Numbered from the stretch's first letter, positions 1-8,804 are shown. The stretch is DNA of 64,000 nt from Ilumatobacter sp963746265 (GCA_963746265.1 CAVVAM010000011.1:806001-870000), one strand, 5' to 3'. The notes: generated by a model not told the origin, from the sequence alone. Numbers and translations: made by a program.

Positions 1-15
1 CAGAAAGGCTGATCC

Positions 16-1266
16 GTGTCACTGGACGATCTCTGTTCCTACCTCGACGCCTCGCCGTCACCGTTCCACGCCGTCGCCAACGCCTCGGACCGATTGGGTG
101 CCGCGGGATTCACCGAGATGACGGACGGCGCCGACTGGTCCGATCTTCCGTCGGCGGGTTTCGTGCGTCGCGACGGCGGCCTGATCGCCTGGCGCACTCC
201 GGACGGAGTCGGACCCGGAGCGCCGTTCCGGCTCGTCGGTGCACACACCGATTCGCCCTGCCTGCGCGTCAAGCCGCGCCCGGATCAGTCGGACGTCGGC
301 TGGAAGCAGCTCAACGTCGAGGTGTACGGCGGCATCCTCAACAACTCCTGGCTCGATCGCGACCTCGGTGTGGCGGGTCGGCTGACGATGCCCGGTGGTT
401 CACACGTGCTCGTCGACGTCGATCGGCCGGTGGCACGCGTACCGCAACTCGCGGTCCACCTGGACCGGGGGGTCAACGCCGAGGGCCTCACGCTCGATCC
501 ACAGCAGCATCTGCGCCCGGTGTGGGGTGTCGGGCTCTCCCGGCCCGGTGAGTTCGCAGCTTGGATCGCCGAGGCCGCGGGCTCCGAACTGCCGGTCTCC
601 TGGGAGCTGTGCCTCTACGACACTCAGCCCTCGGCCGTGATCGGCGGGGACCGGTCGATGCTGGCGAGTGGTCGGCTCGACAACCTTCTGTCCTGTTGGG
701 CTGCGATCGATGCGATCGTGCGGGCCGATCCACATGACGCGATCGCGGTGATCGTGCTCAACGACCACGAAGAAGTCGGGTCGTCGTCGACCACCGGCGC
801 CGGTGGGCCGCTCCTCGAGCGGGTGCTCGAACGTCATGTGCTCGCCCGCGGCGGCGACCGCGACGATGTGCTTCGATCGCTCGCGGCGTCGAGCTGCGTC
901 TCCGCCGACAATGCCCACGCGATTCATCCGAACTACACCGACCGGCACGACCCCGATCACCATCCGGTGGTCAATGCCGGACCGGCGATCAAGATCAACA
1001 GCAACCAGCGCTATGCGACGTCGTCGGCAACGGCGGCGGCCTTCCGACTGGCGTGCGAAGCGGCAGACGTACCGCATCAAGTGTTCGTGTCGCGCAACAA
1101 CATGCCGTGCGGGTCGACGATCGGCCCGATCACGGCCACGCGCCTCGGAATCGACACGGTCGACGTCGGGGTGCCGCAGCTGTCGATGCACTCGGCCCGT
1201 GAACTCTGCGGCGTCGACGACCCGCCGTGGCTCGCGCGGGCGCTCCGCTTCTCGTTCGAGCTCTGA
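16..1266 (+). CDS. M18 family aminopeptidase
   Basis: Metal-dependent cytoplasmic aminopeptidase of family M18 (aspartyl aminopeptidase type), which removes N-terminal, often acidic, residues from peptides. The 416-residue protein has the family landmarks: GAHTDSPCLR near residue 75, NDHEEVGSSS near 249, SADNAHA near 296 and SMHSARE near the C-terminus. Its length is typical of the family. The GTG start at 16 has AAAGG a few bases upstream, so this is a leadered start. The stop abuts the convergent plsC-like gene with no intergenic space. The substrate is known only at family level. Confidence 0.93.
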   Translation: MSLDDLCSYLDASPSPFHAVANASDRLGAAGFTEMTDGADWSDLPSAGFVRRDGGLIAWRTPDGVGPGAPFRLVGAHTDSPCLRVKPRPDQSDVGWKQLNVEVYGGILNNSWLDRDLGVAGRLTMPGGSHVLVDVDRPVARVPQLAVHLDRGVNAEGLTLDPQQHLRPVWGVGLSRPGEFAAWIAEAAGSELPVSWELCLYDTQPSAVIGGDRSMLASGRLDNLLSCWAAIDAIVRADPHDAIAVIVLNDHEEVGSSSTTGAGGPLLERVLERHVLARGGDRDDVLRSLAASSCVSADNAHAIHPNYTDRHDPDHHPVVNAGPAIKINSNQRYATSSATAAAFRLACEAADVPHQVFVSRNNMPCGSTIGPITATRLGIDTVDVGVPQLSMHSARELCGVDDPPWLARALRFSFEL

Positions 1267-1962
1267 TCAGTCGATCGGGTAGTCCCACGGCACGTGGGTC
1301 ATCGCCAGGTCGAACAAGCGTTGGAGTTCGGCGTGCAGGAGGGCGGTCTGCTCCTTGTAGACGGTTCGCGGCAACCGGCCACCCTCGGGAGCGACCGGGG
1401 CCGGGATCGGTGGTCCGATCTCGACATGGACCTTGCGCGGGTACACGAACTTCGCCTTCTTCGGCATGACTCGCTCGGAACCACCGATGCCGACCGGCAC
1501 GATCGGCACGCCGGTCTTGATCGCGATGTACACGGCGCCGTCGAAGAGCGGCTGCACGATCGGCCCCTGCTTGCGCTCGCCCTCGGGGAACAGGACGAGT
1601 GGTTCGCCGGCCTTCAGCACCTCGATCGCACGACGGAGCGCCTCACGATCGGCGGTGCCGCGTGTGACCGGGAAGGCGCCGAACGCCGACAACACCCAGC
1701 CGACCTGGCGGTTCTTCCACATCGTGTCCTTGCCCATGAACCGCAGACGCCGCCGGGTGACGGCACCGGCGATCGGGGTGTCGGGGTACGAGCGGTGCAC
1801 CGGGGCCAACACGAACGCTCCGGTCGCCGGGATGTGTTCCCGGCCGTTGATCGTCATGCGCGTGTAGATGCGGATCAGCGAGATCAGGATCGTGCGCCCG
1901 ATTTGGTAGACGATCCGGCTCGGGAGGCCAGTGCCGGCGAGGAACGTATCGGGTGCGCTCAC
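1267..1962 (-). CDS. 1-acyl-sn-glycerol-3-phosphate acyltransferase (PlsC family)
   Basis: Membrane-associated acyltransferase that likely adds the second acyl chain to lysophosphatidic acid in phospholipid synthesis. The 231-residue product has the acyltransferase box HRSYPD (H-x4-D) near residue 57 and the FPEGERKQG glycerol-phosphate-binding block near 125, followed by VPIVPVGIGG. The GTG start overlaps the cmk stop in a GTGA, so it is translationally coupled as the last gene of guaB1-cmk-plsC. Other PlsC-like acyl acceptors cannot be excluded. Confidence 0.9.
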   Translation of the reverse strand: MSAPDTFLAGTGLPSRIVYQIGRTILISLIRIYTRMTINGREHIPATGAFVLAPVHRSYPDTPIAGAVTRRRLRFMGKDTMWKNRQVGWVLSAFGAFPVTRGTADREALRRAIEVLKAGEPLVLFPEGERKQGPIVQPLFDGAVYIAIKTGVPIVPVGIGGSERVMPKKAKFVYPRKVHVEIGPPIPAPVAPEGGRLPRTVYKEQTALLHAELQRLFDLAMTHVPWDYPID

Positions 1963-2615
1963 GACAACATCTCCAGGATGTGCGCGACGACCTCGTCGAT
2001 CGACATGCCGGTCGTGTCGACGACGACGGCGTCGTCGGCCTCCGACAGCGGGCTGTGCACCCGTGACGAATCGACCCGATCTCGTTCGATGATGGAGGCC
2101 TCGACCTCGGCGACGTCGCCGCCGAGCTCGCGGACCCTGCGCTCGGCCCGAACCCTGGGCGACGCCGTGACGTACAGCTTCAGATCGGCGTCGGGGAACA
2201 CCACGGTGCCGATGTCACGACCCTCGACGACGCCGCCGCCGTGCCGGTCGACCCAGCGCCGCTGACGATCGACCAAGACCTGCCGCACCGCGGGATTGGC
2301 AGCGATCTGCGAGACCGCCTCGGTCACCTCGCGCCCACGGATCGCGGCGGTCGCGTCGACGCCATCGACGGTGACCACACCGTCCTCGACGGTGAGCTCG
2401 ACCGTGGGGGCCATCGCCGCCACCTCCTCGAGGTCGCCTTCGACGACGCCCCGCCGCAGCGCCGCGAAGGTCATCGCACGGTACATCGCACCGGTGTCGA
2501 GGTAGCCGACCCCGAGGAGTCGGGCGAGCGCACGCCCCACGGTGCTCTTGCCGGCTCCGGCGGGGCCGTCGATCGCGATCACGACGGGATCCGTGCGGTT
2601 CGCCGCGTCGTTCAC
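1959..2615 (-). CDS. cmk: Cytidylate kinase
   Basis: Phosphorylates CMP and dCMP to the diphosphates with ATP. The 218-residue protein has the P-loop GPAGAGKS near residue 13, the LDTGAMYRAMT motif of bacterial Cmk, the nucleotide-site block EGRDIGTVVFPDAD, and a C-terminal DTTGMSIDEVV. E. coli Cmk is 227 residues. The reading frame stays open far upstream, but the N-terminus of the family fits a start at GTG 2615, which overlaps the guaB1 stop as GTGA. GTG 2618, one codon earlier, is an equal alternative. It is coupled at both ends, to guaB1 upstream and plsC downstream. Confidence 0.93.
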   Translation of the reverse strand: MNDAANRTDPVVIAIDGPAGAGKSTVGRALARLLGVGYLDTGAMYRAMTFAALRRGVVEGDLEEVAAMAPTVELTVEDGVVTVDGVDATAAIRGREVTEAVSQIAANPAVRQVLVDRQRRWVDRHGGGVVEGRDIGTVVFPDADLKLYVTASPRVRAERRVRELGGDVAEVEASIIERDRVDSSRVHSPLSEADDAVVVDTTGMSIDEVVAHILEMLS

Positions 2616-4045
2616 CACGACGTCCCCAGCGGTCGACCCTCGTCGTATCCGGCATGGCTCTGGACGCCCACGACGGCTCGCTCGTGCAACTCCGGGATCG
2701 TCGCGGCACCGGCGTACGTGCACGCCGAACGGACGCCGGCGACGATCTGGTCGATGATGTCCTCCACGCCGGGCCGCTCCGGATCGAGGTACATCCGCGA
2801 GGTGCTGATGCCCTCCTCGAACAGCTCCTTGCGGGCCCGATCGATGTCGGTCTCCGTTCTGGTGCGGTTCTTGACCGCCCGGTTCGACGCCATGCCGAAG
2901 CTCTCCTTGTAGAGGCGACCGTCGGTGTCGCGCAGCCCGTCCGCCGCAGACTCGTGGGTACCTGCCAGCCACGAACCCACCATCACGTTGGCGGCCCCAC
3001 CGGCGAGCGCCAGCGCCACGTCGCGGGGGAACCTGACTCCCCCGTCGGCCCAGATGTGTCTGCCGAGCCGGCCGGCCTCGTCGGAGCACTCGACGACGGC
3101 CGAGAACTGCGGCCGCCCGACACCGGTCATCATGCGGGTCGTGCACATGGCGCCGGGTCCGACACCCACCTTCACGATGTCGGCCCCCGCCTCGATCAGC
3201 TGGCGTGTCCCGGCGACGGTGACGACGTTGCCCGCCACGACGATGCAGTCGGGACAGGCCGCCCGGATCGACTCGACGACCGCGAGCATCTTCGACTGAT
3301 GGCCGTGCGCAGTGTCGACCACGAGGACGTCCGCACCGATGTTCGCCAGCGTGATCGCCCGTTCGACCGGTTCCGCGTTGATGCCGATCGCGACGGCCAC
3401 GAGCAGCCGACCGTGGGCATCGAGCGCCGGCCGGTAGATCGTGCTGCGCAGCGCGCCGATGCTGGTGAGGAGCCCGAGCAATCGGCCGTCGTCGTCGACG
3501 ACGGGGGCAAGGCTGCGGCGGGCCCCGTGCAAGCGGTCGAAGGCCTCGTGCGGCGACACCGTGGCCGGCAGGGTGTCGAGTTCGGAGCTCATCACGTGCT
3601 GGAGCTGCGTGAACCGGTCGAACCCGACGGCGTCGGTCTCGGTGAACACACCGACCGGGCGACCTTCGTCGGTGACGATGACCGCCCCGTGAGCACGTTT
3701 GTGGATCAGGCCGAGCGCATCGCCGACGGTGTCGGTCGGTTCCAGCGTGATCGCCGTCTCGAACACGGGGTGACGCTGTTTGACCCATCCGACGACCGAC
3801 TCGATCACATCGATCGGGATGTCCTGCGGCAGCACGGCGATGCCGCCACGGCGGGCCACGACCTCGGCCATTCGGCGGCCGGCGACGGCGGTCATGTTGG
3901 CGACGATCAGCGGGATCGTCGTGCCGATGTCGTCGGGCGTGGTCAGGTCGACCTCGAAGCGCGATCCGACCGACGACAGGTTCGGCACCATGAACACGTC
4001 GTTGTAGGTCAGATCGTGGGCTGGGTTCGGATGCAACATCTTCAT
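2612..4045 (-). CDS. guaB1: GuaB1-type IMP dehydrogenase/GMP reductase family protein
   Basis: Purine enzyme of the IMPDH/GMPR superfamily. The actinobacterial GuaB1 branch with CBS domains has been reported to act as a GMP reductase (GMP to IMP), which is my preferred function. The 477-residue barrel contains two CBS repeats at about residues 85-200, the NADP-side block AGNVVTVAGT, the catalytic Cys loop VGPGAMCTTR, and a GGAANVMVGSWLAGTHES phosphate site. Start ATG 4045 has AGGAG 8 bases upstream; the open frame extends to a GTG at 4069 without a ribosome site. A TAGCCT hexamer (complement of 4070-4075) would give a short leader. It is first gene of the guaB1-cmk-plsC unit. Confidence 0.88.
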   Translation of the reverse strand: MKMLHPNPAHDLTYNDVFMVPNLSSVGSRFEVDLTTPDDIGTTIPLIVANMTAVAGRRMAEVVARRGGIAVLPQDIPIDVIESVVGWVKQRHPVFETAITLEPTDTVGDALGLIHKRAHGAVIVTDEGRPVGVFTETDAVGFDRFTQLQHVMSSELDTLPATVSPHEAFDRLHGARRSLAPVVDDDGRLLGLLTSIGALRSTIYRPALDAHGRLLVAVAIGINAEPVERAITLANIGADVLVVDTAHGHQSKMLAVVESIRAACPDCIVVAGNVVTVAGTRQLIEAGADIVKVGVGPGAMCTTRMMTGVGRPQFSAVVECSDEAGRLGRHIWADGGVRFPRDVALALAGGAANVMVGSWLAGTHESAADGLRDTDGRLYKESFGMASNRAVKNRTRTETDIDRARKELFEEGISTSRMYLDPERPGVEDIIDQIVAGVRSACTYAGAATIPELHERAVVGVQSHAGYDEGRPLGTSW

Positions 4046-4094
4046 CGGCACGTCTCCTGGAGCGGCCACAGGCTAACGCTGCGTATCGGTCGCG

Positions 4095-4100
4095 TACGCT
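4095..4100 (+). promoter_or_regulatory. Leaderless -10 (TACGCT) for the alpha/beta hydrolase gene
   Basis: TACGCT followed by six bases and GTG at 4107. This is the TAnnnT-plus-short-spacer arrangement seen before many starts in this window, and no Shine-Dalgarno is present. Confidence 0.55.
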
Positions 4101-4106
4101 GATGTG

Positions 4107-4817
4107 GTGACTCATCCCGACTCCGACGCAACGACCGTCCCGATCGTGCTCGTGCACGGATGGGGCGGGTCGTTCGCGACCACGTGGGAGCAGTCCGGGT
4201 TCACGGCGCTGATCGCCGATGCCGGGCGAAGGTCGATCGGCATCGACCTCCTGGGGCACGGCACGGCCCCCAAGCCACATGACCCCGATGCGTACGCCGA
4301 TCTCACCGAGCGCATCGTCGCGGCACTGCCGAACGGTCCGGTGGATGCGGTCGGCTTCTCGCTCGGGGCACTCACGCTTCTCCGTGCGGCGATCGCCGAT
4401 CCGACGCGGTTCCGGCGACTCGTCCTGGCCGGCATCGGTCGCAACGTGTTCGAGCGCGACGACGAGGCGACGGCACGGATCGTGCAGGCGATCGAGAGCG
4501 GCGGCGAGACCGATGACAACCGGGCGCGCTTGTTCGCCCAGTACGCACACCGACCGGGCAACGATCCTGTTGCGTTGGCAGCGATCATGAGGCGCAGCCG
4601 CGGTTCGCAACTGGAGCCATCCGACCTGGCCGCGGTCGACCTCCCCGTCCTCGTCGCGGTCGGCGACCAGGACTTCGTCGGCCCGGCCGACGCGCTGGTC
4701 GACGCACTCCCCGACGCCCGGCTGGTGACGCTGCGCCGCACCGATCACTTCGCGACCCCGGAGTCGTTCGACTTCATCGATGCGACGCTCGAGTTCCTCG
4801 ACGCGATCCCTGCCTGA
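4107..4817 (+). CDS. Alpha/beta hydrolase
   Basis: Cytoplasmic serine hydrolase of the alpha/beta fold; the substrate cannot be told from sequence. The 236-residue protein shows the oxyanion region VHGWGGSF near the N-terminus, the nucleophile elbow GFSLGAL near residue 84, the acid in VGDQDFVGP near 192 and the histidine in RRTDHFATPE near 212, so the catalytic triad looks complete. GTG 4107 is chosen because TACGCT lies six bases upstream; GTG 4104 is the alternative. It is divergent from guaB1. The sua5 start lies 13 bases after the stop, so the two may be co-transcribed. Confidence 0.85.
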   Translation: MTHPDSDATTVPIVLVHGWGGSFATTWEQSGFTALIADAGRRSIGIDLLGHGTAPKPHDPDAYADLTERIVAALPNGPVDAVGFSLGALTLLRAAIADPTRFRRLVLAGIGRNVFERDDEATARIVQAIESGGETDDNRARLFAQYAHRPGNDPVALAAIMRRSRGSQLEPSDLAAVDLPVLVAVGDQDFVGPADALVDALPDARLVTLRRTDHFATPESFDFIDATLEFLDAIPA

Positions 4818-4830
4818 CCGGGCAACTCCG

Positions 4831-5790
4831 ATGACCGCGACGATCTCCACCGACATCGGCCTGGCCGCTGACCGCCTGCGAGCGGGCGGCGTCGTGGCGA
4901 TGCCGACCGAGACCGTCTATGGCCTCGCTGCCGATGCCCGCAACGCCGGGGCCGTCGCCCGAATCTTCGAGATCAAGGGTCGACCGACCGACCATCCCCT
5001 GATCGTGCATCTCGGGACGGCCGACGAGATGTCCGACTGGGCCACGGAGGTCCCCGACTCGGCCGAACGGCTCGCCGCTGCGTGCTGGCCCGGCCCGCTC
5101 ACCGTGCTGCTGCACCGCCGCCCCGAGGTCGACGACATCGTCACCGGCGGGCGACCGACGATCGGACTGCGTGTCCCGAGCCATCCGATGGCACAGCAGC
5201 TCCTCGCCGACGTCCGCGGTGGTCTCGCGGCTCCGTCCGCCAATCGCTTCGGCAAGGTCAGTCCGACCACCGCTGAGCACGTCCTCGCCGACATCGGCGA
5301 TCGGCTCGATCCCGAGCGCGACCTGATCCTCGACGGCGGCGCGTGCGACGTGGGCGTCGAGAGCACGATCGTCGATCTCACCGTGTCACCCCCTCAGGTG
5401 CTGCGATCCGGAGCGATCAGCAGCGCCGACCTCCATCGGATCCTGCGACGCGACGTCGCCGGTGCAGCCGGACCCAGCCGTGCCAGCGGGATGCTCGCAT
5501 CTCACTACGCGCCCGACTGCGAGGTCGTGCCCGTCGCCGATCGCCACGCTGCAGAGATCCTCGCCACACGTCGCCGGGCCGACGGTGCACGGGTCGCCGT
5601 GCTCGACCGGACCGACGACCTCGTCGTGGCGGCGCAGCGCCTCTACGCCGACCTGCGTGCGGCGGACGAGCGAGCGCTCGACGTGCTCGTCGTGGTGCTC
5701 CCGCCGGCCGCCGGACTCGGACACGCGATCCGTGATCGGGTCACGAAGGCGGCTGCCGATCGGACATCTCCGTCCAGTTCAGCCGGTTGA
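4831..5790 (+). CDS. sua5: L-threonylcarbamoyladenylate synthase (Sua5 family)
   Basis: Makes threonylcarbamoyl-AMP from threonine, bicarbonate and ATP for the t6A37 modification of ANN-decoding tRNAs. The 319-residue protein is the long Sua5 form. The YrdC domain (about 10-195) carries PTETVYGLAADA, FEIKGRPTDHPLIVHL and the SANRFGKVSPTTAEHV block. The C-terminal Sua5 domain begins near 215 with ASGMLASHYAPDCEVVP. ATG 4831 begins the conserved N-terminus, although the frame is open 17 codons earlier. Its last 50 bases overlap the convergent J-domain gene. Confidence 0.92.
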   Translation: MTATISTDIGLAADRLRAGGVVAMPTETVYGLAADARNAGAVARIFEIKGRPTDHPLIVHLGTADEMSDWATEVPDSAERLAAACWPGPLTVLLHRRPEVDDIVTGGRPTIGLRVPSHPMAQQLLADVRGGLAAPSANRFGKVSPTTAEHVLADIGDRLDPERDLILDGGACDVGVESTIVDLTVSPPQVLRSGAISSADLHRILRRDVAGAAGPSRASGMLASHYAPDCEVVPVADRHAAEILATRRRADGARVAVLDRTDDLVVAAQRLYADLRAADERALDVLVVVLPPAAGLGHAIRDRVTKAAADRTSPSSSAG

Positions 5791-6373
5791 GTGCGTCGAT
5801 CCAGCCGTCGCGTACCTCGAGGACGTCGGGGGTCGGGTGACCGGGTACTCGTGCCGTCGTGATGCTGACGGTTGCAGCGCCGGCGTCGGGAACGAGCTCG
5901 AGCCGGCACCACGCGGCGACCGGGTCGGCCATGATCACCTCGAGCAGGTACGGCGGATCGTCGTCGACCACCTCGCCGATGGTTGCGGCGGCGACCAGCA
6001 ACCCTTCGAACGCCTCGGCCGGGAGTGCCTCGATCGTGAACGACGGGTGGTCGTGCCGAACGCCGCCGCCAGGGGTCGTCGGCCGATTCCGGCGGCGCCG
6101 ACTCCGGCTGGTCACCGGCGGCGGGGGCGGGGCCGCACCGATCTCGGCGAGAGCGGCATCGGCAGCAGCGTTGAGCCGCTGCATCGCTTCCACGGAGCCG
6201 CCGGTGTCGGGGTGGGCCGCGCGGGCGAGCATCTTGCGCGCCGCCGCGATCCGCTCGGCGCTCGCACCTCGATCGAGGCCGAGCACCAGCCAGGGGTCGG
6301 CCGAGTCACCCCTTCGTCGTCGAGCATTCTGCACGCCTGCGGATCGTACCGATCTGCGACCAGGCGGCCGCAT
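5741..6373 (-). CDS. J-domain protein
   Basis: Small co-chaperone-like protein of 210 residues. A J-domain lies near the N-terminus, with WLVLGLDRGASAERI and the HPD tripeptide at residues 54-56, the motif that stimulates DnaK ATPase. There is no Gly/Phe-rich stretch or zinc-finger region, so it is not DnaJ itself. The C-terminal half (about 100-210) is an alpha/beta region I do not recognise. The ATG at 6373 has no good ribosome site; a GTG at 6334, just before the J-domain, is a plausible true start. Its 3' end overlaps sua5 by 50 bases tail to tail. Confidence 0.75.
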   Translation of the reverse strand: MRPPGRRSVRSAGVQNARRRRGDSADPWLVLGLDRGASAERIAAARKMLARAAHPDTGGSVEAMQRLNAAADAALAEIGAAPPPPPVTSRSRRRRNRPTTPGGGVRHDHPSFTIEALPAEAFEGLLVAAATIGEVVDDDPPYLLEVIMADPVAAWCRLELVPDAGAATVSITTARVPGHPTPDVLEVRDGWIDALNRLNWTEMSDRQPPS

Positions 6374-6402
6374 GGCGACCCGCCGGGGTGGTTGTTCCGC
6401 GC

Positions 6403-6440
6403 CGGTTCGGTGCCGTAACCTTCGCGGTTACCTAGAACCG
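6403..6440 (+). promoter_or_regulatory. Nested inverted repeats upstream of the binding-protein gene
   Basis: An inner perfect hairpin GTAACC-TTCGC-GGTTAC (6415-6431) sits inside an outer pair CGGTTC (6403-6408) and GAACCG (6435-6440). It lies 44 bases before the start codon of the substrate-binding lipoprotein. It could be an operator or a structured leader element; the sequence alone does not say which. Confidence 0.5.
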
Positions 6441-6484
6441 ACGGGGCAAACCCGCTCCGCGGAAACAGGGGGAGAAAACCAATC

Positions 6485-7894
6485 ATGCAGAAATCACGTG
6501 TGCGCCGCGTCGGCGCCTTGATCGTGGGTCTGTCTCTCGTCGCTGCTGCGTGCGGCGGCGACGACGATGATGCCCCGGTCGCCGACTCGACCCCGACGAC
6601 ATCAGAGGCAGCAACGGAAGAGGCCACCGCAGAAGCCACCGAGGAGATGACCGAGGAGGCCACCGAGGAAATGACCGAGGAGGCCACCGAGGAAATGACC
6701 GAGGAGTCCTCTGAGGAGGCGACCGGTGCGGCCGCCGGCTCGGGTTGTGATTCCGACGGTGTGCTCACCATCGGCACGATCCTCCCGGTGACGGGCGACC
6801 TTGCGTTCCTCGGACCACCCGAGATCGCCGGTTCCGACATGGCAGTCGCTGACATCAACGCCGCCGGCGGAGTGCTCGGCGCCGACGTCGTGCTCGAGCA
6901 GGGCGACTCCGGCGACACCACCACCGACACCGCGAACCTCGAGGTCGACCGCTTGCTGGCCGCCGGAGCGGACGCCATCATGGGCGCCGCATCGTCGGCC
7001 GTGTCGAAGACCGTGATCGACAAGATCACCGGCTCCTGCACGATCCAGTTCAGCCCGGCCAACACCTCGCCGGACTTCACGACCTACGACGACAACGGCC
7101 TGTACTTCCGTACCGCCCCGTCCGACCTGCTCCAGGGTCGCGTCCTCGCGAACAAGATCCTGGACGAGGGCAACGAGACCATCTCGATCCTGTACCGCCA
7201 GGAGAGCTACGGCATCGGCATCGCCGAGGCGATCAAGGCCAACCTCGAGGAGAACGGCGCAACCGTCGACGAGTTCCTCGCCTACGCGGTCGACACCGAG
7301 AGCTTCGACGCCGAGGTCGACGCACTGGTGACCGCGGCATCTGATGCGATCGTCGTCATCGGCTTCGCCGAATCGGCGTCGATCCTGACGACCATGCACG
7401 AGCGTGGCATCGGCCCGACCAGCGACGTGACCGTCTACGGCGTGGACGGCAACATCGGCATCGGCAGCGAGCTCGACGATCCGAGCATCCTCACCGGTCT
7501 GAGCGGCACCGTGCCCTCGGTCGACCTGGCCACGATCACCGACTTCACCGCTCGTCTCGACGAGAACGGTGCCGGCGGCGAGTACAGCTACGGCGCCGAG
7601 ACCTACGACGCGGTGATCATCACGGCGCTCGCCGCCGCGGTCGCCGGCTCCGACGATCCGTCCCTGATCGCCGCCGAGATCAACGGCGTCACCAAGGACG
7701 GCGAGAAGTGCACCACCTTCGCCGACTGCATCGCCCTCGTCGATGCCGGCACCGACATCGACTACGACGGTGTCGGCGGTCCGTACGACTTCGCCGACGC
7801 CGGCGAGCCGGCTGCGGCGAGCTTCCGCCTGTGGGAGTACGACGGTGGCACCGACCCGAACACGGAGCTGGACACCTACGTGTTCGCCAGCTGA
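6485..7894 (+). CDS. ABC transporter substrate-binding lipoprotein (LivJ/branched-chain amino-acid type)
   Basis: Extracytoplasmic solute-binding lipoprotein of the type I periplasmic-binding fold used by Liv-type importers; the ligand is likely a branched-chain amino acid or a related small polar compound. The 469-residue precursor has a signal peptide ending in a lipobox-like LVAAAC, with Cys near residue 22. An acidic Thr/Glu-rich linker containing three 8-residue repeats follows (about 51-74). The binding domain begins at ILPVTGDLAFLGPPE and contains a typical GAASSAVSKTV loop. The start has GGGGGAGA upstream. It is convergent with, not inside, the liv permease/ATPase operon. A strong hairpin follows the stop. 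Confidence 0.9.
   Translation: MQKSRVRRVGALIVGLSLVAAACGGDDDDAPVADSTPTTSEAATEEATAEATEEMTEEATEEMTEEATEEMTEESSEEATGAAAGSGCDSDGVLTIGTILPVTGDLAFLGPPEIAGSDMAVADINAAGGVLGADVVLEQGDSGDTTTDTANLEVDRLLAAGADAIMGAASSAVSKTVIDKITGSCTIQFSPANTSPDFTTYDDNGLYFRTAPSDLLQGRVLANKILDEGNETISILYRQESYGIGIAEAIKANLEENGATVDEFLAYAVDTESFDAEVDALVTAASDAIVVIGFAESASILTTMHERGIGPTSDVTVYGVDGNIGIGSELDDPSILTGLSGTVPSVDLATITDFTARLDENGAGGEYSYGAETYDAVIITALAAAVAGSDDPSLIAAEINGVTKDGEKCTTFADCIALVDAGTDIDYDGVGGPYDFADAGEPAAASFRLWEYDGGTDPNTELDTYVFAS
6635..6706 (+). repeat. Three 24-bp tandem repeats coding ATEEMTEE
   Basis: Three head-to-tail copies of a 24-base unit (6635-6658, 6659-6682, 6683-6706). The second and third copies are identical and the first differs by one base. 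They encode the acidic linker between the lipid anchor and the binding domain. The copy number is likely variable by slippage. Confidence 0.9.
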
Positions 7895-7934
7895 CCTGAG
7901 CAGTCGGGGCTGAAGACGCCCTGTACGTTCTGGG

Positions 7935-7968
7935 AAGGCCCGTCGCTTCGCTGGAAGCGGCGGGCCTT
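7935..7968. terminator. Bidirectional hairpin terminator between binding-protein gene and livF
   Basis: A 15-bp stem (7935-7949 with 7954-7968, one G-T wobble) closes a GCTG tetraloop. It is located between two convergent transcription units, 41 bases after the binding-protein stop. There is no T-run, as is usual for intrinsic-like terminators in high-GC actinobacteria. Apart from this hairpin, I see nothing else in 7895-8072. Confidence 0.75.
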
Positions 7969-8072
7969 CTCGCGTCCCTGGCCGACCACGACTCCCACGG
8001 CGCACGGCCTCCCCACACGCGGAACGCGGCCCCACGGGAACTCCCCCGGCACCGACCCGGCGAGCCGACGGC

Positions 8073-8804
8073 TCAGGTGGCGCGGGCCAGCGTGCCGAGG
8101 TACAGCTCGATGACCTTGGGGTCGTGCAGCAGGTTCCGGCCGGTGTCGGTGTAGGCGTTCGTGCCCTGGTCGAGCACGTACCCGCGATGGCAGATCTGCA
8201 GGCAACGGCGGGCGTTCTGCTCGACCATGACGACCGAGACGCCGGCCTTGTTGATCTCCCTGGTGCGCACGAAGACCTGGTCCTGAAGCACGGGCGAGAG
8301 ACCGGCCGACGGCTCGTCCAGCAGGATCACCTCGGGGTCCATCATCAGTGCCCGCCCCATGGCGAGCATCTGTCGTTCGCCGCCCGACAGCGACCCGGCG
8401 CGCTGCTTCATGCGCTCGGCGAGCCGTGGGAACATGTCGCTCACGAAGTCGACCCGCTCGCGGAACGTCTTCGGGCGGAGGAAGGCGCCCATCTCGAGGT
8501 TCTCCTCGACCGTGAGCGCCGGGAAGACGTTGTCACGTTGCGGCACGTAGCTGATCCCACGGTCGACGAGCTCGTGGGCAGACGCGTTCGAGATGTCGTC
8601 ACCTCGGTACACGACCTGGCCCTCCCGCACGTCGAGAAGACCGAACAGCGCCTTGAGCAGCGTCGACTTGCCGGCGCCGTTGGGCCCGATGATGCCGATC
8701 AGCTCACCCTGCCGGAGCTCGAGCGAGCAACCGTTCAAGATGTCCACTCCGGGCACGTAGCCGGCTCGGATGTTGTCGACGTGAACCAGGAATTCGTCAC
8801 TCAT
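8073..8804 (-). CDS. livF: Liv-type ABC transporter ATPase (LivF)
   Basis: Second cytoplasmic ATPase of the Liv-type importer. The 243-residue protein has Walker A GPNGAGKS near residue 36, the signature LSGGERQ near 140, Walker B VILLDEPSAG and the VMVEQNARR switch region. Its length matches LivF (about 235). ATG 8804 has GGAGG upstream and overlaps the livG stop by 8 bases, so it is the last, translationally coupled gene of the operon; the open frame extends 33 codons upstream inside livG. Confidence 0.93.
   Translation of the reverse strand: MSDEFLVHVDNIRAGYVPGVDILNGCSLELRQGELIGIIGPNGAGKSTLLKALFGLLDVREGQVVYRGDDISNASAHELVDRGISYVPQRDNVFPALTVEENLEMGAFLRPKTFRERVDFVSDMFPRLAERMKQRAGSLSGGERQMLAMGRALMMDPEVILLDEPSAGLSPVLQDQVFVRTREINKAGVSVVMVEQNARRCLQICHRGYVLDQGTNAYTDTGRNLLHDPKVIELYLGTLARAT

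Noticed and set aside
2612..4045. Call as the main IMP dehydrogenase GuaB/GuaB2
   Set aside because: Sequence and CBS layout fit the actinobacterial GuaB1 branch, which has been reported to be a GMP reductase; I kept the name guaB1 and stated the doubt.
2618..4856. Very long open frame on the minus strand running through guaB1 and past its start
   Set aside because: It is continuous with cmk only by chance of high GC; guaB1 lies in another frame of the same strand with full family motifs, so only the cmk part (1959-2615) is real.
6635..6706. Short tandem repeats as a CRISPR array
   Set aside because: No spacers, in-frame acidic linker coding, only three copies; it is a protein repeat.
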